Below are positions 46,759 through 55,817 of a stretch of DNA of 64,000 bases, piece by piece. The DNA is from Granulicella aggregans (lineage in GTDB: Bacteria > Acidobacteriota > Terriglobia > Terriglobales > Acidobacteriaceae): positions 186,001-250,000 of the forward strand of contig NZ_JACHIP010000004.1 of the NCBI RefSeq assembly GCF_014203275.1. The letters run 5' to 3'. Position numbers and translations under genes: made by a program. Position 1 is the first letter of the stretch. Each line of letters begins with the position of its first letter. The notes beneath the pieces were generated by a model. That model did not search any database, had not been told where the DNA came from, and saw only the letters and a program-made list of their open reading frames with translations.

Positions 46759-46788
46759 GCTTGTTTAGATTACTGGAAAGACAAAAAG

Positions 46789-46939
46789 GCCCGCTGCGCG
46801 CGGGGCGGTCACTTCGTGACTTGTATACCGCTTTGCATGGGCCTTCCTTTGGTCGGCATAGACTTTATTTGGCGAGCAGCGCGAGCACTACGCGAAGCCC
46901 AATACGCGTCACGAAGTGACCGCCCCGCGCGTAGCGGGC
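46789..46939. repeat. inverted-repeat element with 32-bp arms
   Basis: The left arm 46789-46820 (GCCCGCTGCGCGCGGGGCGG...) and right arm 46908-46939 match at 31 of 32 positions when one is reversed. The 87-base centre includes no gene. It sits between divergent genes at 46468 and 46966. The shape resembles a MITE or other palindromic mobile element; no target-site duplication was confirmed. Confidence 0.85.
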
Positions 46940-46965
46940 ATTGTTAGCATGTATCTAGAACACGC

Positions 46966-47367
46966 ATGCGATCCTCTACCAATCCCCGCCGCTCTGCCTA
47001 TCTCGCTTTGCTTATCTTGACCATCGTTCTTGGCCTCGTGCTGCGCCGCGTCCCCATGGGCTTGCCTTACGTGATCGTGAAGTATGGCGGATCGATGCTG
47101 TGGGCGATGATGATCTACTGGATCGTCGCTGCGCTTGCACCGGTGTGGAGCGCGCTTACTTCTGGCATCTTCGTCGCTGTCATCGCGGCGCTGGTGGAGT
47201 TCTTCAAGCTCTACCATGAGTCGGTGCTGGATGCGTTCCGGCGTACGCTCGCGGGATCGCTGCTGCTGGGCCGGTACTTTTCGTGGTGGGATGTCGTCGC
47301 TTATCTTGTGGCGATTGCGATTGCGGTGCGGCTGGATCGTAGCTTCATCCGGCGCGGAGGAGCTTAG
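46966..47367 (+). CDS. DUF2809 family membrane protein
   Basis: 133 residues with four hydrophobic spans and the DUF2809 pattern: LALLILTIVLGLVLRR, VKYGGSMLWAMMIYWIVAAL, ISGIFVAVIAALVEFFKLYHES, then FSWWDVVAYLVAIAIAVRLD. Function unknown. The ATG follows a weak site. It runs toward tyrA and ends 2 bases before tyrA's stop. Confidence 0.8.
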   Translation: MRSSTNPRRSAYLALLILTIVLGLVLRRVPMGLPYVIVKYGGSMLWAMMIYWIVAALAPVWSALTSGIFVAVIAALVEFFKLYHESVLDAFRRTLAGSLLLGRYFSWWDVVAYLVAIAIAVRLDRSFIRRGGA

Positions 47368-47368
47368 C

Positions 47369-48241
47369 CTACCGTCGTTCACGGAACTTGTTGGCCAGCA
47401 GAAACTCTTCGCGCAACTCGGGAGTCTTGAGGTTCTCGCGAATGTGCTGGAGTCGCTGTTCGAGTGCGAGCAGGGTTGCGGCGACGGGATCGGTGTTGGA
47501 GAGGGCTACGTCGCGCCACATGCTGTAAGGGCTCGCGCCAAGGCGTGTCATCTCGCGTAGGGCGCGGCCGCCGATGGCGTCGATCTCGGCGCGGCGCGCG
47601 GGATCGTTGCCGAAGGTGTCTTCGAGGAGCGCGGCGAGGGCGGTCGAGAGCATCTGCGGCAGATGGCTGACCCAGGCGCAGAGTTCGTCGTGATGGGCGG
47701 CTTCGAGATCGAGTGTGCGTGCGCCGAATTTGGCGATCCAGCTGCGCCATTCCTGCTCGATGGCTGAAGGCTCACGTTCCGTGGGTGGCGTGCAGAGCCA
47801 CATCGCGTTGTGGAAGAGCGTGGCCTCGGCGAGGGCTGCGCCGCCGGACTCTTTGCCAGCCATGGGGTGGCCGGGGAGGAACGTCGCTGCCTGTACTCCT
47901 GCAAAGAGCCGCGTGGCGGCGTCGGTGATCTGGAGTTTGGTGCTGCCTACGTCGGTGATGAGTTGGCCGGGTTTGAGGACCGGTGCGAGAAGGTGCATCC
48001 AGTCGAGGATGGCGAGGACGGGAACGGCGAGAATGACTACGCTGGCGCTCTCGCAAGCGGTAATCGTCTCGGCGCGGCTATGCAGGACGGTGTCGATTGC
48101 GCCATTTTCGAGCGCTGCTGCGAGTTCTGTTCCGCTTGCGTCGAAGCCTGCGATCGTGCCGGTGAATTTCGCTGCACGAAGGGCGAGGCCTGTCGATGCT
48201 CCGATCAGGCCCGTGCCGATGATGACGATTCGCTGGATCAT
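47369..48241 (-). CDS. tyrA: prephenate dehydrogenase
   Basis: Oxidises prephenate to 4-hydroxyphenylpyruvate with NAD(P) for tyrosine synthesis. 290 residues. It has an N-terminal Rossmann motif (IVIIGTGLIGASTGLALR), LITDVGSTKLQI, FLPGHPMAGKESGGAALA and AHHDELCAWVSHLPQML. No fused chorismate mutase or ACT domain. It starts 11 bases after the DAHP synthase gene and is the last gene of the aromatic cluster. Confidence 0.94.
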   Translation of the reverse strand: MIQRIVIIGTGLIGASTGLALRAAKFTGTIAGFDASGTELAAALENGAIDTVLHSRAETITACESASVVILAVPVLAILDWMHLLAPVLKPGQLITDVGSTKLQITDAATRLFAGVQAATFLPGHPMAGKESGGAALAEATLFHNAMWLCTPPTEREPSAIEQEWRSWIAKFGARTLDLEAAHHDELCAWVSHLPQMLSTALAALLEDTFGNDPARRAEIDAIGGRALREMTRLGASPYSMWRDVALSNTDPVAATLLALEQRLQHIRENLKTPELREEFLLANKFRERR

Positions 48242-48252
48242 TCGTCTCGCGA

Positions 48253-49302
48253 CTACTTGGCCGGGGCCGTTGCGGTCACACCTTCGGCGATAGTCCGGCC
48301 TACTACTGGCGCGAGTTGCTTGAGCTTCTTCACCAGCTCCGTCAACTGCTCTGGACGTAGTGATTGTGCGCCGTCGGACATGGCCTTGTCGGGGTTGGGG
48401 TGCATCTCCATCAGTAGGCCGTCGGCACCGGCGGCTACTGAGGCGAGGGCCATTGGGGGCACGAGGTCGCGGATGCCTACTCCGTGCGAGGGGTCGGCGA
48501 AGACGGGCAGGTGGGTGAGCTTCTTGAGGACGGGGATCGCGGAGACGTCCATGGTGTTGCGGGTGTAGGTCTCGAAGGTGCGGATGCCGCGCTCGCAGAG
48601 CATGAGGTCGTAGTTGCCGCCGGAGAGGATGTACTCGGCCGAGAGGAGGACCTCTTCGATGGTGGCGGCGATGCCGCGCTTCATCAGCACCGGCTTGCGG
48701 ACGTAGCCGAGTTCGCGGAGGAGATTGAAGTTCTGCATGTTGCGTGCGCCTACCTGGAAGCAGTCGATGTAGGGGAGCATGACGTCGATCTGCGAGATCT
48801 CCATGACCTCGGTGATGACGAGCAGGCCGGTCTCATCGGCGACTTCGCGGAGGAGCTTGAGGCCTTCGAGGCCGAGGCCCTGGAAGCTGTAGGGCGAGCT
48901 GCGCGGCTTGAAGGCACCGCCGCGGAGGAACTGGGCTCCGGCTGCGGCGACCTGGCGGGCGGAGGTGAGGATCTGGTCGCGATTTTCGACCGAGCAGGGG
49001 CCAGCCATAATGATGACTTCCTCGCCACCGACGACGACGCCGTTGGGGAAGGTGATGCGCGTGCCTTCGGGGCGGAAGCTGCGACCGGCCAGCTTGTACG
49101 GCGAGGAGATGCGGTAGGCATCGTGGACGCCGGTCAGCACCTTGAACTCCGACACATCGAAGTGGCTGGGTGTGCCGACACCCGCGAGGATGGTCTGCAC
49201 CGAGCCGGTGGTGCGGTGAACGTTGAACCCGAGCTCAACCATCCGCTCGATCACATTTTGAATGGCTTCGTCGGAAGCCTGGTCCTGCATCGCTACGATC
49301 AT
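48253..49302 (-). CDS. aroF: 3-deoxy-7-phosphoheptulonate synthase (AroAI-beta, ferredoxin-like regulatory domain)
   Basis: First step of the shikimate pathway, joining PEP and erythrose-4-P. 349 residues. An N-terminal ferredoxin-like domain (MIVAMQDQASDEAIQNVIERMVELG) is fused to the catalytic barrel (VIIMAGPCSVENRDQI, FLRGGAFKPRSSPYSFQGLG, PVFADPSHGVGIRDLV). The short N-terminal domain is the usual site of feedback control. It lies between chorismate mutase and tyrA. Confidence 0.94.
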   Translation of the reverse strand: MIVAMQDQASDEAIQNVIERMVELGFNVHRTTGSVQTILAGVGTPSHFDVSEFKVLTGVHDAYRISSPYKLAGRSFRPEGTRITFPNGVVVGGEEVIIMAGPCSVENRDQILTSARQVAAAGAQFLRGGAFKPRSSPYSFQGLGLEGLKLLREVADETGLLVITEVMEISQIDVMLPYIDCFQVGARNMQNFNLLRELGYVRKPVLMKRGIAATIEEVLLSAEYILSGGNYDLMLCERGIRTFETYTRNTMDVSAIPVLKKLTHLPVFADPSHGVGIRDLVPPMALASVAAGADGLLMEMHPNPDKAMSDGAQSLRPEQLTELVKKLKQLAPVVGRTIAEGVTATAPAK

Positions 49303-49369
49303 TTGCCGCGTCCTTGCTTTCTTTCTAATTAGTCCCTTGCGGTTCTTTCTATGAAACTGAATCTTGTTG

Positions 49370-49654
49370 CTACCTCTTCTTCTGCAGCGACCGCATTACA
49401 TCGATCAGACGCTCGTAGATGTGTTGCATCTCCTGGTCCGGCAGCGGGCCGGGGTTCACTCGCTTCACATGGTCGAAGACGTTCTGTTCGCGCTGCGGCT
49501 CATAGACTGCGAGGCCGCTGCGATGCTTGATTTCGCCGATGGCGGTTGCTGCCGCTGCCCGTTCGCTGATGAGCTTCACGATCTGCTCGTCGATTGCATC
49601 GATCTTGGTTCGCCAGTCTGCCAGCTCCAACTCTGTGCTCCCTGTCTCACTCAT
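49370..49654 (-). CDS. chorismate mutase (AroQ class)
   Basis: Converts chorismate to prephenate. 94 residues, helical: LADWRTKIDAIDEQIVKLISERAAAATAIGEIKHRSGLAVYEPQREQNVF, with the Arg/Lys and Glu positions of AroQ. It is monofunctional, with the prephenate enzyme as a separate gene (tyrA). Starts 64 bases after trpA. Confidence 0.92.
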   Translation of the reverse strand: MSETGSTELELADWRTKIDAIDEQIVKLISERAAAATAIGEIKHRSGLAVYEPQREQNVFDHVKRVNPGPLPDQEMQHIYERLIDVMRSLQKKR

Positions 49655-49717
49655 TTGCCACTATCCCTCTACGTTGAAGGTTGAAATCCGCAACGCCCAT
49701 CATACTGGGATACCTGC

Positions 49718-50539
49718 TTACCGATATGCAGCGCGGATGCCCGATTGTTGTGATGGGCCTGCGCCATCGCGGAGCTTATAGATAAATCTGCCGACGACAG
49801 TTGCTGCCTCCTCGGGCGGGGTCTTCTCAATGAGCGAGACGATTGCGCTGCCGATGACAGCTGCTTCGGCGAACTTGCCTACGGCGGCAACGTGGATGGA
49901 GTTCGAGATGCCGAAGCCTACGGCGATGGGCAGCTTGGTGAACTGGCGCAGGCGGGTTACGAGGTCTTCGGCGTCGTCGGCTACCTGGGTCTGCGTGCCG
50001 GTGATGCCGACGCGGGAGATGGCGTAGACGAAGCCGGGTTTGCCGGTGGCGAGGCTGGCCTCGGCGATGGCTTTCAAGCGGCGGTCGGGGCTGGTGGGCG
50101 CGGCGAGGAAGATAGGCGCGAGCTGGTTGGCGCGCAGAGCTTCGAGATATTCGTCGGCCTCTTCGACGATCATGTCGGTGAGCAGGATGCCGTCGATGCC
50201 GGCGTCGGCGGCCTCGCGGCAAAGCGGTTCGATGCCGATGCGGACGACTGGGTTGAGGTAGGAGAAGAGGACGAGGCCGGCGTTGGGGCGGGCTTCGCGG
50301 ATCTGCTTCGCGACGACTAAGACGTCGGTGAGGCGGACGCCGCGAGCCACGGCGCGTTCGCTGGCGCGTTGGATGACGGGGCCGTCGGCGAGGGGGTCGG
50401 AGAAGGGGACGCCGAGCTCGATGACGTCGGCACCGTTGTCGATGGCGGCGAGGGCGATGTCGCGGGTGGTGTTGAGGTCGGGGTCGCCGGTGGTTAGGTA
50501 GGCGACGATGCCGGGTTTCTTTTCAAATTTAATCGCCAT
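49718..50539 (-). CDS. trpA: tryptophan synthase alpha chain
   Basis: Cleaves indole-3-glycerol phosphate to indole and glyceraldehyde-3-P. 273 residues: PGIVAYLTTGDPDL, VIELGVPFSDPLADGPVIQRAS (catalytic Glu), LLTDMIVEEADEYL (catalytic Asp) and VAVGFGISNS. It is separated from trpB by an LRR gene, a split I have not seen in standard trp operons. Confidence 0.96.
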   Translation of the reverse strand: MAIKFEKKPGIVAYLTTGDPDLNTTRDIALAAIDNGADVIELGVPFSDPLADGPVIQRASERAVARGVRLTDVLVVAKQIREARPNAGLVLFSYLNPVVRIGIEPLCREAADAGIDGILLTDMIVEEADEYLEALRANQLAPIFLAAPTSPDRRLKAIAEASLATGKPGFVYAISRVGITGTQTQVADDAEDLVTRLRQFTKLPIAVGFGISNSIHVAAVGKFAEAAVIGSAIVSLIEKTPPEEAATVVGRFIYKLRDGAGPSQQSGIRAAYR

Positions 50540-50617
50540 AGATAATGGTTTCCAATCTCAGTATTGCCTTCAGCCGTGCGGTTGTTTCATTCATGGTGCG
50601 GTAGGCATCTTGCGGAT

Positions 50618-51505
50618 TCAGATCGCCGAAACGCCCGCGTCGGGAAAGTCAGAGCTTCGATGAGAGTAATGACGCTTGTTCAAAAATCCTGCAAACCGAA
50701 GCTTCAAGCAGGGTGTCAGATCACCGTCGCCGATGTTTGTGCGCACGAAGGAAAAGCTCTCCAATGCCTGCAATTCGCCTAGAAACTTGAGAGAAGTAAT
50801 CTCTCCACATTTATTAAATGCCAGTCGCTTTAGCGACCGAATGACCTTCACCTGATCATGGTGCGCGAGTGCTGGACAATTCCCAAATTCCAGTGTTTCC
50901 AGAACGCCGTCCGCGAAGGCGCTGAGCGCAGATATATCGAATAATTTAGAAAAATAATCCACCGTCAGCCTCTTGAGACTTGTGAAGCGACCAATCCCTG
51001 AAAGCGTCGGATTGCGCGATTGAACCAGATCCAGATCCTCGAGATGCGGCATTTCGGGCAGACCAGAGAGATCGCGATTCGCGGGAGAGTAATTGCTCAA
51101 GGATAGTGTCCGTAATGATGACAGTGATTCACCGAGTCGCAATTTCGGCCACCACTGAACTCGAAGTTCTCTCAGTAAAGGAAAGTTCGCTAAGTCGAGC
51201 GGCTGCTTTGCTCTCCCTGAAATGAGAAGGTAGCGAAGGTGTCCGAGAGCGGCGACGCTGGAGATGTCGATCATGTCAGCATGTTGGATATGGAGTTCCT
51301 CGACCCATGGAAAACGTGAAAGGAAAGAGATATCTGGGAGCTCGAATCCGCCGAGCGGAGTAATCGCGATGCGTCCCCCATGATTCCGTAGAGCGTAATC
51401 CATGCACGCGTCAATCCTTTGGGACTCGATGAAGACAGCCCGTGGGAACGGTGGGAAACCCATCAACTGGAATTGTTCGTTGCCTTCTAATTCTGGTGAA
51501 TACAT
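50618..51505 (-). CDS. leucine-rich-repeat protein between trpB and trpA
   Basis: 295 residues in a 22-24-residue LRR rhythm: LSRFPWVEELHIQHADMIDI, LGHLRYLLISGRAKQ, LANFPLLRELRVQWWPKLRL, and similar units to about residue 265. The C-terminus reads LRFAGFLNKRHYSHRSS, a phrase that recalls bacterial LRR or immunity-type proteins. No signal peptide. Its AT content looks higher than its neighbours by eye, which would fit insertion from elsewhere. It starts 27 bases after trpB stops and lies in the operon direction. Function unknown. Confidence 0.7.
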   Translation of the reverse strand: MYSPELEGNEQFQLMGFPPFPRAVFIESQRIDACMDYALRNHGGRIAITPLGGFELPDISFLSRFPWVEELHIQHADMIDISSVAALGHLRYLLISGRAKQPLDLANFPLLRELRVQWWPKLRLGESLSSLRTLSLSNYSPANRDLSGLPEMPHLEDLDLVQSRNPTLSGIGRFTSLKRLTVDYFSKLFDISALSAFADGVLETLEFGNCPALAHHDQVKVIRSLKRLAFNKCGEITSLKFLGELQALESFSFVRTNIGDGDLTPCLKLRFAGFLNKRHYSHRSSDFPDAGVSAI

Positions 51506-51531
51506 TTGGGCTTATCCTCAGCTTCCATGGT

Positions 51532-52782
<1,251 letters not shown>

Positions 52783-52827
52783 CAGAAGTTCCTCTAAACC
52801 AAATCAAAAAATGCAGGTCTAAAACTG

Positions 52828-52853
52828 AAAAACCGCAACCTTTAGGGTCGCGG
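52828..52853 (-). terminator. intrinsic terminator (attenuator stem)
   Basis: An 8-bp stem CCGCGACC/GGTTGCGG with one or two G-U pairs and a 5-base loop, then TTTTTCAG on the minus strand, 46 bases before the trpB start. Confidence 0.75.
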
Positions 52854-52903
52854 CTCGTGTGGATGTCGATTCAACTGAAGCGTTACTCGTGTCTCAGATG
52901 AAG

Positions 52904-52987
52904 CTACTCCGCCGATGCCGCGTCCGGGCTCCAAAAGGAGCGCCAGTAGCGGGAGGTAAAGCTAAAGCGGCTGGAGGCAAAAGTCAT
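52904..52987 (-). CDS. putative Trp-codon leader peptide
   Basis: The frame starts at ATG 52987 and ends at TAG 52904: 27 residues, MTFASSRFSFTSRYWRSFWS then PDAASAE. Trp codons are at residues 15 and 19, amid Phe, Tyr and Arg. GAGGAG lies 18 bases upstream, longer than ideal, and no closer site is seen. Two Trp in 27 residues, right before a terminator and ahead of trpB, is the reason for calling it. Confidence 0.5.
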   Translation of the reverse strand: MTFASSRFSFTSRYWRSFWSPDAASAE

Positions 52988-53162
52988 CTTGAAGTCGACG
53001 ATACACTCCTCGCCAATAGTCTCGCAAGCTCACCTGGCTGAAATTTTGTGGGAGTGAAACAAATTTCTGAGATTCTGTAACGAATTTCTATGGGCCCGCA
53101 CAACAAAATCATGAATCCGAGCATCACGTTCGCGCGTCCTATCTGCAGCAATGGAGGAGAAT

Positions 53163-53321
53163 ATGAAACTGAGAATTGCACTCGTATTCGCACTGGTTGC
53201 TGGCGTTAGTCCCGTACTCGCAGTGGCCCGTACGCAGACACCCAGCGTTCACCAGCATGGTTCGACGATGCACGATCGCGCTCCCCACGCGCGTATTCAT
53301 GAGTCGCAGCCGCACCACTAA
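53163..53321 (+). CDS. small secreted peptide, His-rich C-terminus
   Basis: 52 residues. ATG 53163 follows the strong site GGAGGAGAAT. The signal peptide is MKLRIALVFALVAGVSPVLA, and the mature part is rich in His, Arg and Ser (VARTQTPSVHQHGSTMHDRAPHARIHESQPHH). It lies divergent to trpB's leader, in the gap before the EAL-PAS gene. No family recognised; metal binding is possible. Confidence 0.65.
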   Translation: MKLRIALVFALVAGVSPVLAVARTQTPSVHQHGSTMHDRAPHARIHESQPHH

Positions 53322-53419
53322 TCACTAACGTTTTTTCGCGGATATTCCGCGTGTTTCGACAGGCCGGGCCCGGCCAGCTTCACCCCCATCCCAAACTGAT
53401 CCAAACAACAGAATCGATC

Positions 53420-55033
53420 TCAGGTTCCGGGATTACTCGATCTTCCCGGCATCTGCTGGTCTGCTTTGACTTTAAGATCGTGAATCTCTTCCACGGTGCC
53501 GTACCAGCGAACGACTTCGCCCGTCGGTCCGAACCGTGGCACGCCTTTGGAGCGCATCCACTTCCACTTATCTTCGAAGTCGCCTACGCGGTATTCGATG
53601 TCGACGGGCGCTTTGGTCTCGAGCGCGGCCTTGATCGTGTTAATCGTGGGTTCCAGGTCATCCGGATGCAGAGCTTCCATCCAACCGAGGTTGCGCGCAT
53701 AGGCCTTGATCTCCTGAATGCTGCGCACCCAGCCTGAACTCGCTTGAACGGTCTGCGCCAGAGCGTCTACAGCGTTGGTCAACACGGTAGTCTGGTTCGC
53801 CAGGGCCGTGGCGTAACCTGCACCCGCCATGGGCAGGTCTCCGACGTTTTTCTCGCCCGTGACATCCAGCACCGCCACGGAGATGCCGATTACCTCGTCC
53901 GCTTCGTCGAAGGCGGGGTAGTAGGTCACCCGGAGTGTCTTCTCCAAGTCGTTATCGCTTTTGGGTGGAATGGAGATGTCGGTTTCGGATATGGATTCTC
54001 CCTTCAGCACTCTAGCCAGGTACGCCTCGATGCGGGGAAAGAGCTCTGGCAGCACTTCGGCCACGGTCTTGCCGATGTGATCCACCAAAGGAATCTCATT
54101 GATATCCGCGAGCCGCTGATTGAGGCTGATGTAGCGCAGATTGCGGTCGAGAAAGCACAGGCCTACAGGAGCTCCATCGTAGATCGCCTGTAGCTGGGAG
54201 AGCCGCTGGGCGGGAAGCGCCTGCAGGTTGGAGCTTGCCCAACCCTCGCCTGGGCTTGCCATTCCGGGAGAGATGGGGCGAGGGGCGGCGACGACGAAGC
54301 CCGTGATCTCGTCGATTGGTACAGCCTTACCGTAGAGCCAGCCCTGCGCTTGTTCGCAGCCGAGCCAGATCAGCATGTCGGCCTGGGCCTCCGTTTCGAC
54401 ACCTTCGGCGACTGTTACCAGTCCGAGGCTGTGTCCCAGGCCAATGATCGAGGCCACAATCTTGCGGCTCTCACGTGTCTTCATCATGGCATTGATGAAG
54501 ACACGGTCGATCTTCAACTCGTTGAAAGGAAGGACCTGTAGTTGGGCAAGGCTGGAGTATCCGGTGCCGAAGTCATCGAGCGCGAGTTTGCAGCCCATGG
54601 CTCTGAGCTCATTTGCCACGACAAGGGCGCGACTGAGATCGGTGACCATGGCGCTCTCGGTGATCTCAATCATCAGGCGGTCAAGGGGGAAGTCTCCGGC
54701 CTCAGCGAGGTCGCGAATTCCGTTTACCAGCGTGGCATCGCGGAGTTGGAGAGGGGAGATGTTTACCGAGAGCAAGAGGGGGCTGGCGAGCAGTGAGGCC
54801 GCGGCAAAGGCTTTGCTCATGACCTGCTGGGTAAGCTCCCAGATGAGGCCGTTCTGTTCAGCCAGGGGGATGAAGTTTTCCGGGAGGACGAGGCCCCAGT
54901 CCGGATGCAGCCACCGCGAGAGAAGCTCAAAACCCGTAATTTTGCCACTTCGCAACGCCGTAAGGGGTTGAAAGCACGGGACAATCTGGTTTTGTTCAAT
55001 AGCTCTGCGTAACGTGTCCAGATCCGAAATCAT
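53420..55033 (-). CDS. EAL-domain c-di-GMP phosphodiesterase with PAS domains
   Basis: 537 residues. The EAL domain comes first (about 1-250) and has the expected residues: FELLSRWLHPDWG for the EAL motif, SVNISPLQL, IEITESAM, DDFGTGYSSLAQLQ, KIDRVFI and AEGVETEAQADML. At least two PAS-type regions follow (about 280-410 and 425-535), the last ending DKWKWMRSKGVPRFGPTGEVVRWYGTVEEI. No GGDEF. It should hydrolyse c-di-GMP to pGpG, with PAS sensing. It lies on the minus strand between trpF and trpB. Confidence 0.9.
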   Translation of the reverse strand: MISDLDTLRRAIEQNQIVPCFQPLTALRSGKITGFELLSRWLHPDWGLVLPENFIPLAEQNGLIWELTQQVMSKAFAAASLLASPLLLSVNISPLQLRDATLVNGIRDLAEAGDFPLDRLMIEITESAMVTDLSRALVVANELRAMGCKLALDDFGTGYSSLAQLQVLPFNELKIDRVFINAMMKTRESRKIVASIIGLGHSLGLVTVAEGVETEAQADMLIWLGCEQAQGWLYGKAVPIDEITGFVVAAPRPISPGMASPGEGWASSNLQALPAQRLSQLQAIYDGAPVGLCFLDRNLRYISLNQRLADINEIPLVDHIGKTVAEVLPELFPRIEAYLARVLKGESISETDISIPPKSDNDLEKTLRVTYYPAFDEADEVIGISVAVLDVTGEKNVGDLPMAGAGYATALANQTTVLTNAVDALAQTVQASSGWVRSIQEIKAYARNLGWMEALHPDDLEPTINTIKAALETKAPVDIEYRVGDFEDKWKWMRSKGVPRFGPTGEVVRWYGTVEEIHDLKVKADQQMPGRSSNPGT

Positions 55034-55150
55034 TTCGTGCCTTATGACTGGATTTCAGAATTTTTATTTGAGACTGACGCTTACAGCCTACACGAATTAC
55101 TGATTTGGGCTTGATGCCCCAAGGGATGGGCTGCGCGCCTACAGTAAATG

Positions 55151-55813
55151 TTATCTAGGCTGAGAGCCTGCAATGAAGCGCAGCAGCTTCTCGCGATCCT
55201 TTTGTCCTGGGGCCGCCTCGACTCCGCTGGCGACATCAACACCCCAGGGGTTCAAGGCGGCGATGGCCGCAGCTATGTTTTCCGGGCGCAGACCGCCTGC
55301 CACGATCAGCTTGCCTGAATAATCCGCCAACGCTTCGCGCGCTGCGGCCCAATCGAAGCTGACGCCGGTTCCGCCCGCGCCTTTTGCGTTCTTCGAGTCG
55401 ATCAAGACGCTGTCGATGGCCGCCTCCTGGGCGATCTTCCGCAACTGTTTGCGAACCTCTTCCGCATTGTTGGCTTCGCCATCGACGGTCCAGTGAATCG
55501 TCTGGATAATCGTGACGGCGTCGCCAAGCTCTTTTCGCAGATCACGCGCGAGATCAAGGTCGAGGCCGCCGTGCAGTTGCACGCCGGTCAGGCCGGTGAG
55601 GCGGAACGTTTCGACGATCTCTTGCTCGTCGCGCGTCATGAAGACGCCAATCTTTTCGAGTGTAGAAGGCAGATGCGGTGTGATCGCAGCAACCTGCGCA
55701 GGGGTCACCTGGCGCTTGCTGGGCGCGAAGACGAAGCCGACGGCATTGGCACCTAGCTCAGCGGCGAGGAGGGCGTCTTCAAGGTTCGTGTTGGCACAGA
55801 TCTTGATCCACAT
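55151..55813 (-). CDS. trpF: phosphoribosylanthranilate isomerase
   Basis: Turns N-(5'-phosphoribosyl)anthranilate into the ribulose form. 220 residues from ATG 55813 (MWIKICANTNLEDALLAAELGANAVGFVFAPSKR), with LTGVQLHGG and FDWAAAREAL ... KLIVAGGLRPENIAAAI. The start 14 codons up would run into trpC's stop region. It follows trpC by 4 bases. Confidence 0.95.
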   Translation of the reverse strand: MWIKICANTNLEDALLAAELGANAVGFVFAPSKRQVTPAQVAAITPHLPSTLEKIGVFMTRDEQEIVETFRLTGLTGVQLHGGLDLDLARDLRKELGDAVTIIQTIHWTVDGEANNAEEVRKQLRKIAQEAAIDSVLIDSKNAKGAGGTGVSFDWAAAREALADYSGKLIVAGGLRPENIAAAIAALNPWGVDVASGVEAAPGQKDREKLLRFIAGSQPR

Positions 55814-55817
55814 GGGG

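Larger units (their letters stand above)
52828..52987 (-). promoter_or_regulatory. putative trp attenuator upstream of trpB
   Basis: On the minus strand this leader holds a 27-codon frame with two Trp codons (next entry), then two competing hairpins and a terminator. Arm 1 (CCGC near 52949-52952) can pair with arm 2 (GCGG in CGCGGC, 52917-52922), around an inner GCTCC-TTTT-GGAGC hairpin that includes the second Trp codon. Arm 2 can instead pair with arm 3 (GCCGCG). Arm 3 can pair with arm 4 (GGTTGCGG) to form the terminator stem, which is followed by a T-run. The arms are mutually exclusive, as in ribosome-mediated attenuation. Confidence 0.55.

Noticed and set aside
52859..53041. 60-codon plus-strand frame upstream of trpB
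   Set aside because: It overlaps the proposed leader, lacks a good ribosome site and resembles no known protein; I prefer the minus-strand leader.
52800..53060. T-box riboswitch upstream of trpB
   Set aside because: The T-box consensus (AGGGTGGNACCGCG) is not present; only the terminator stem is similar.
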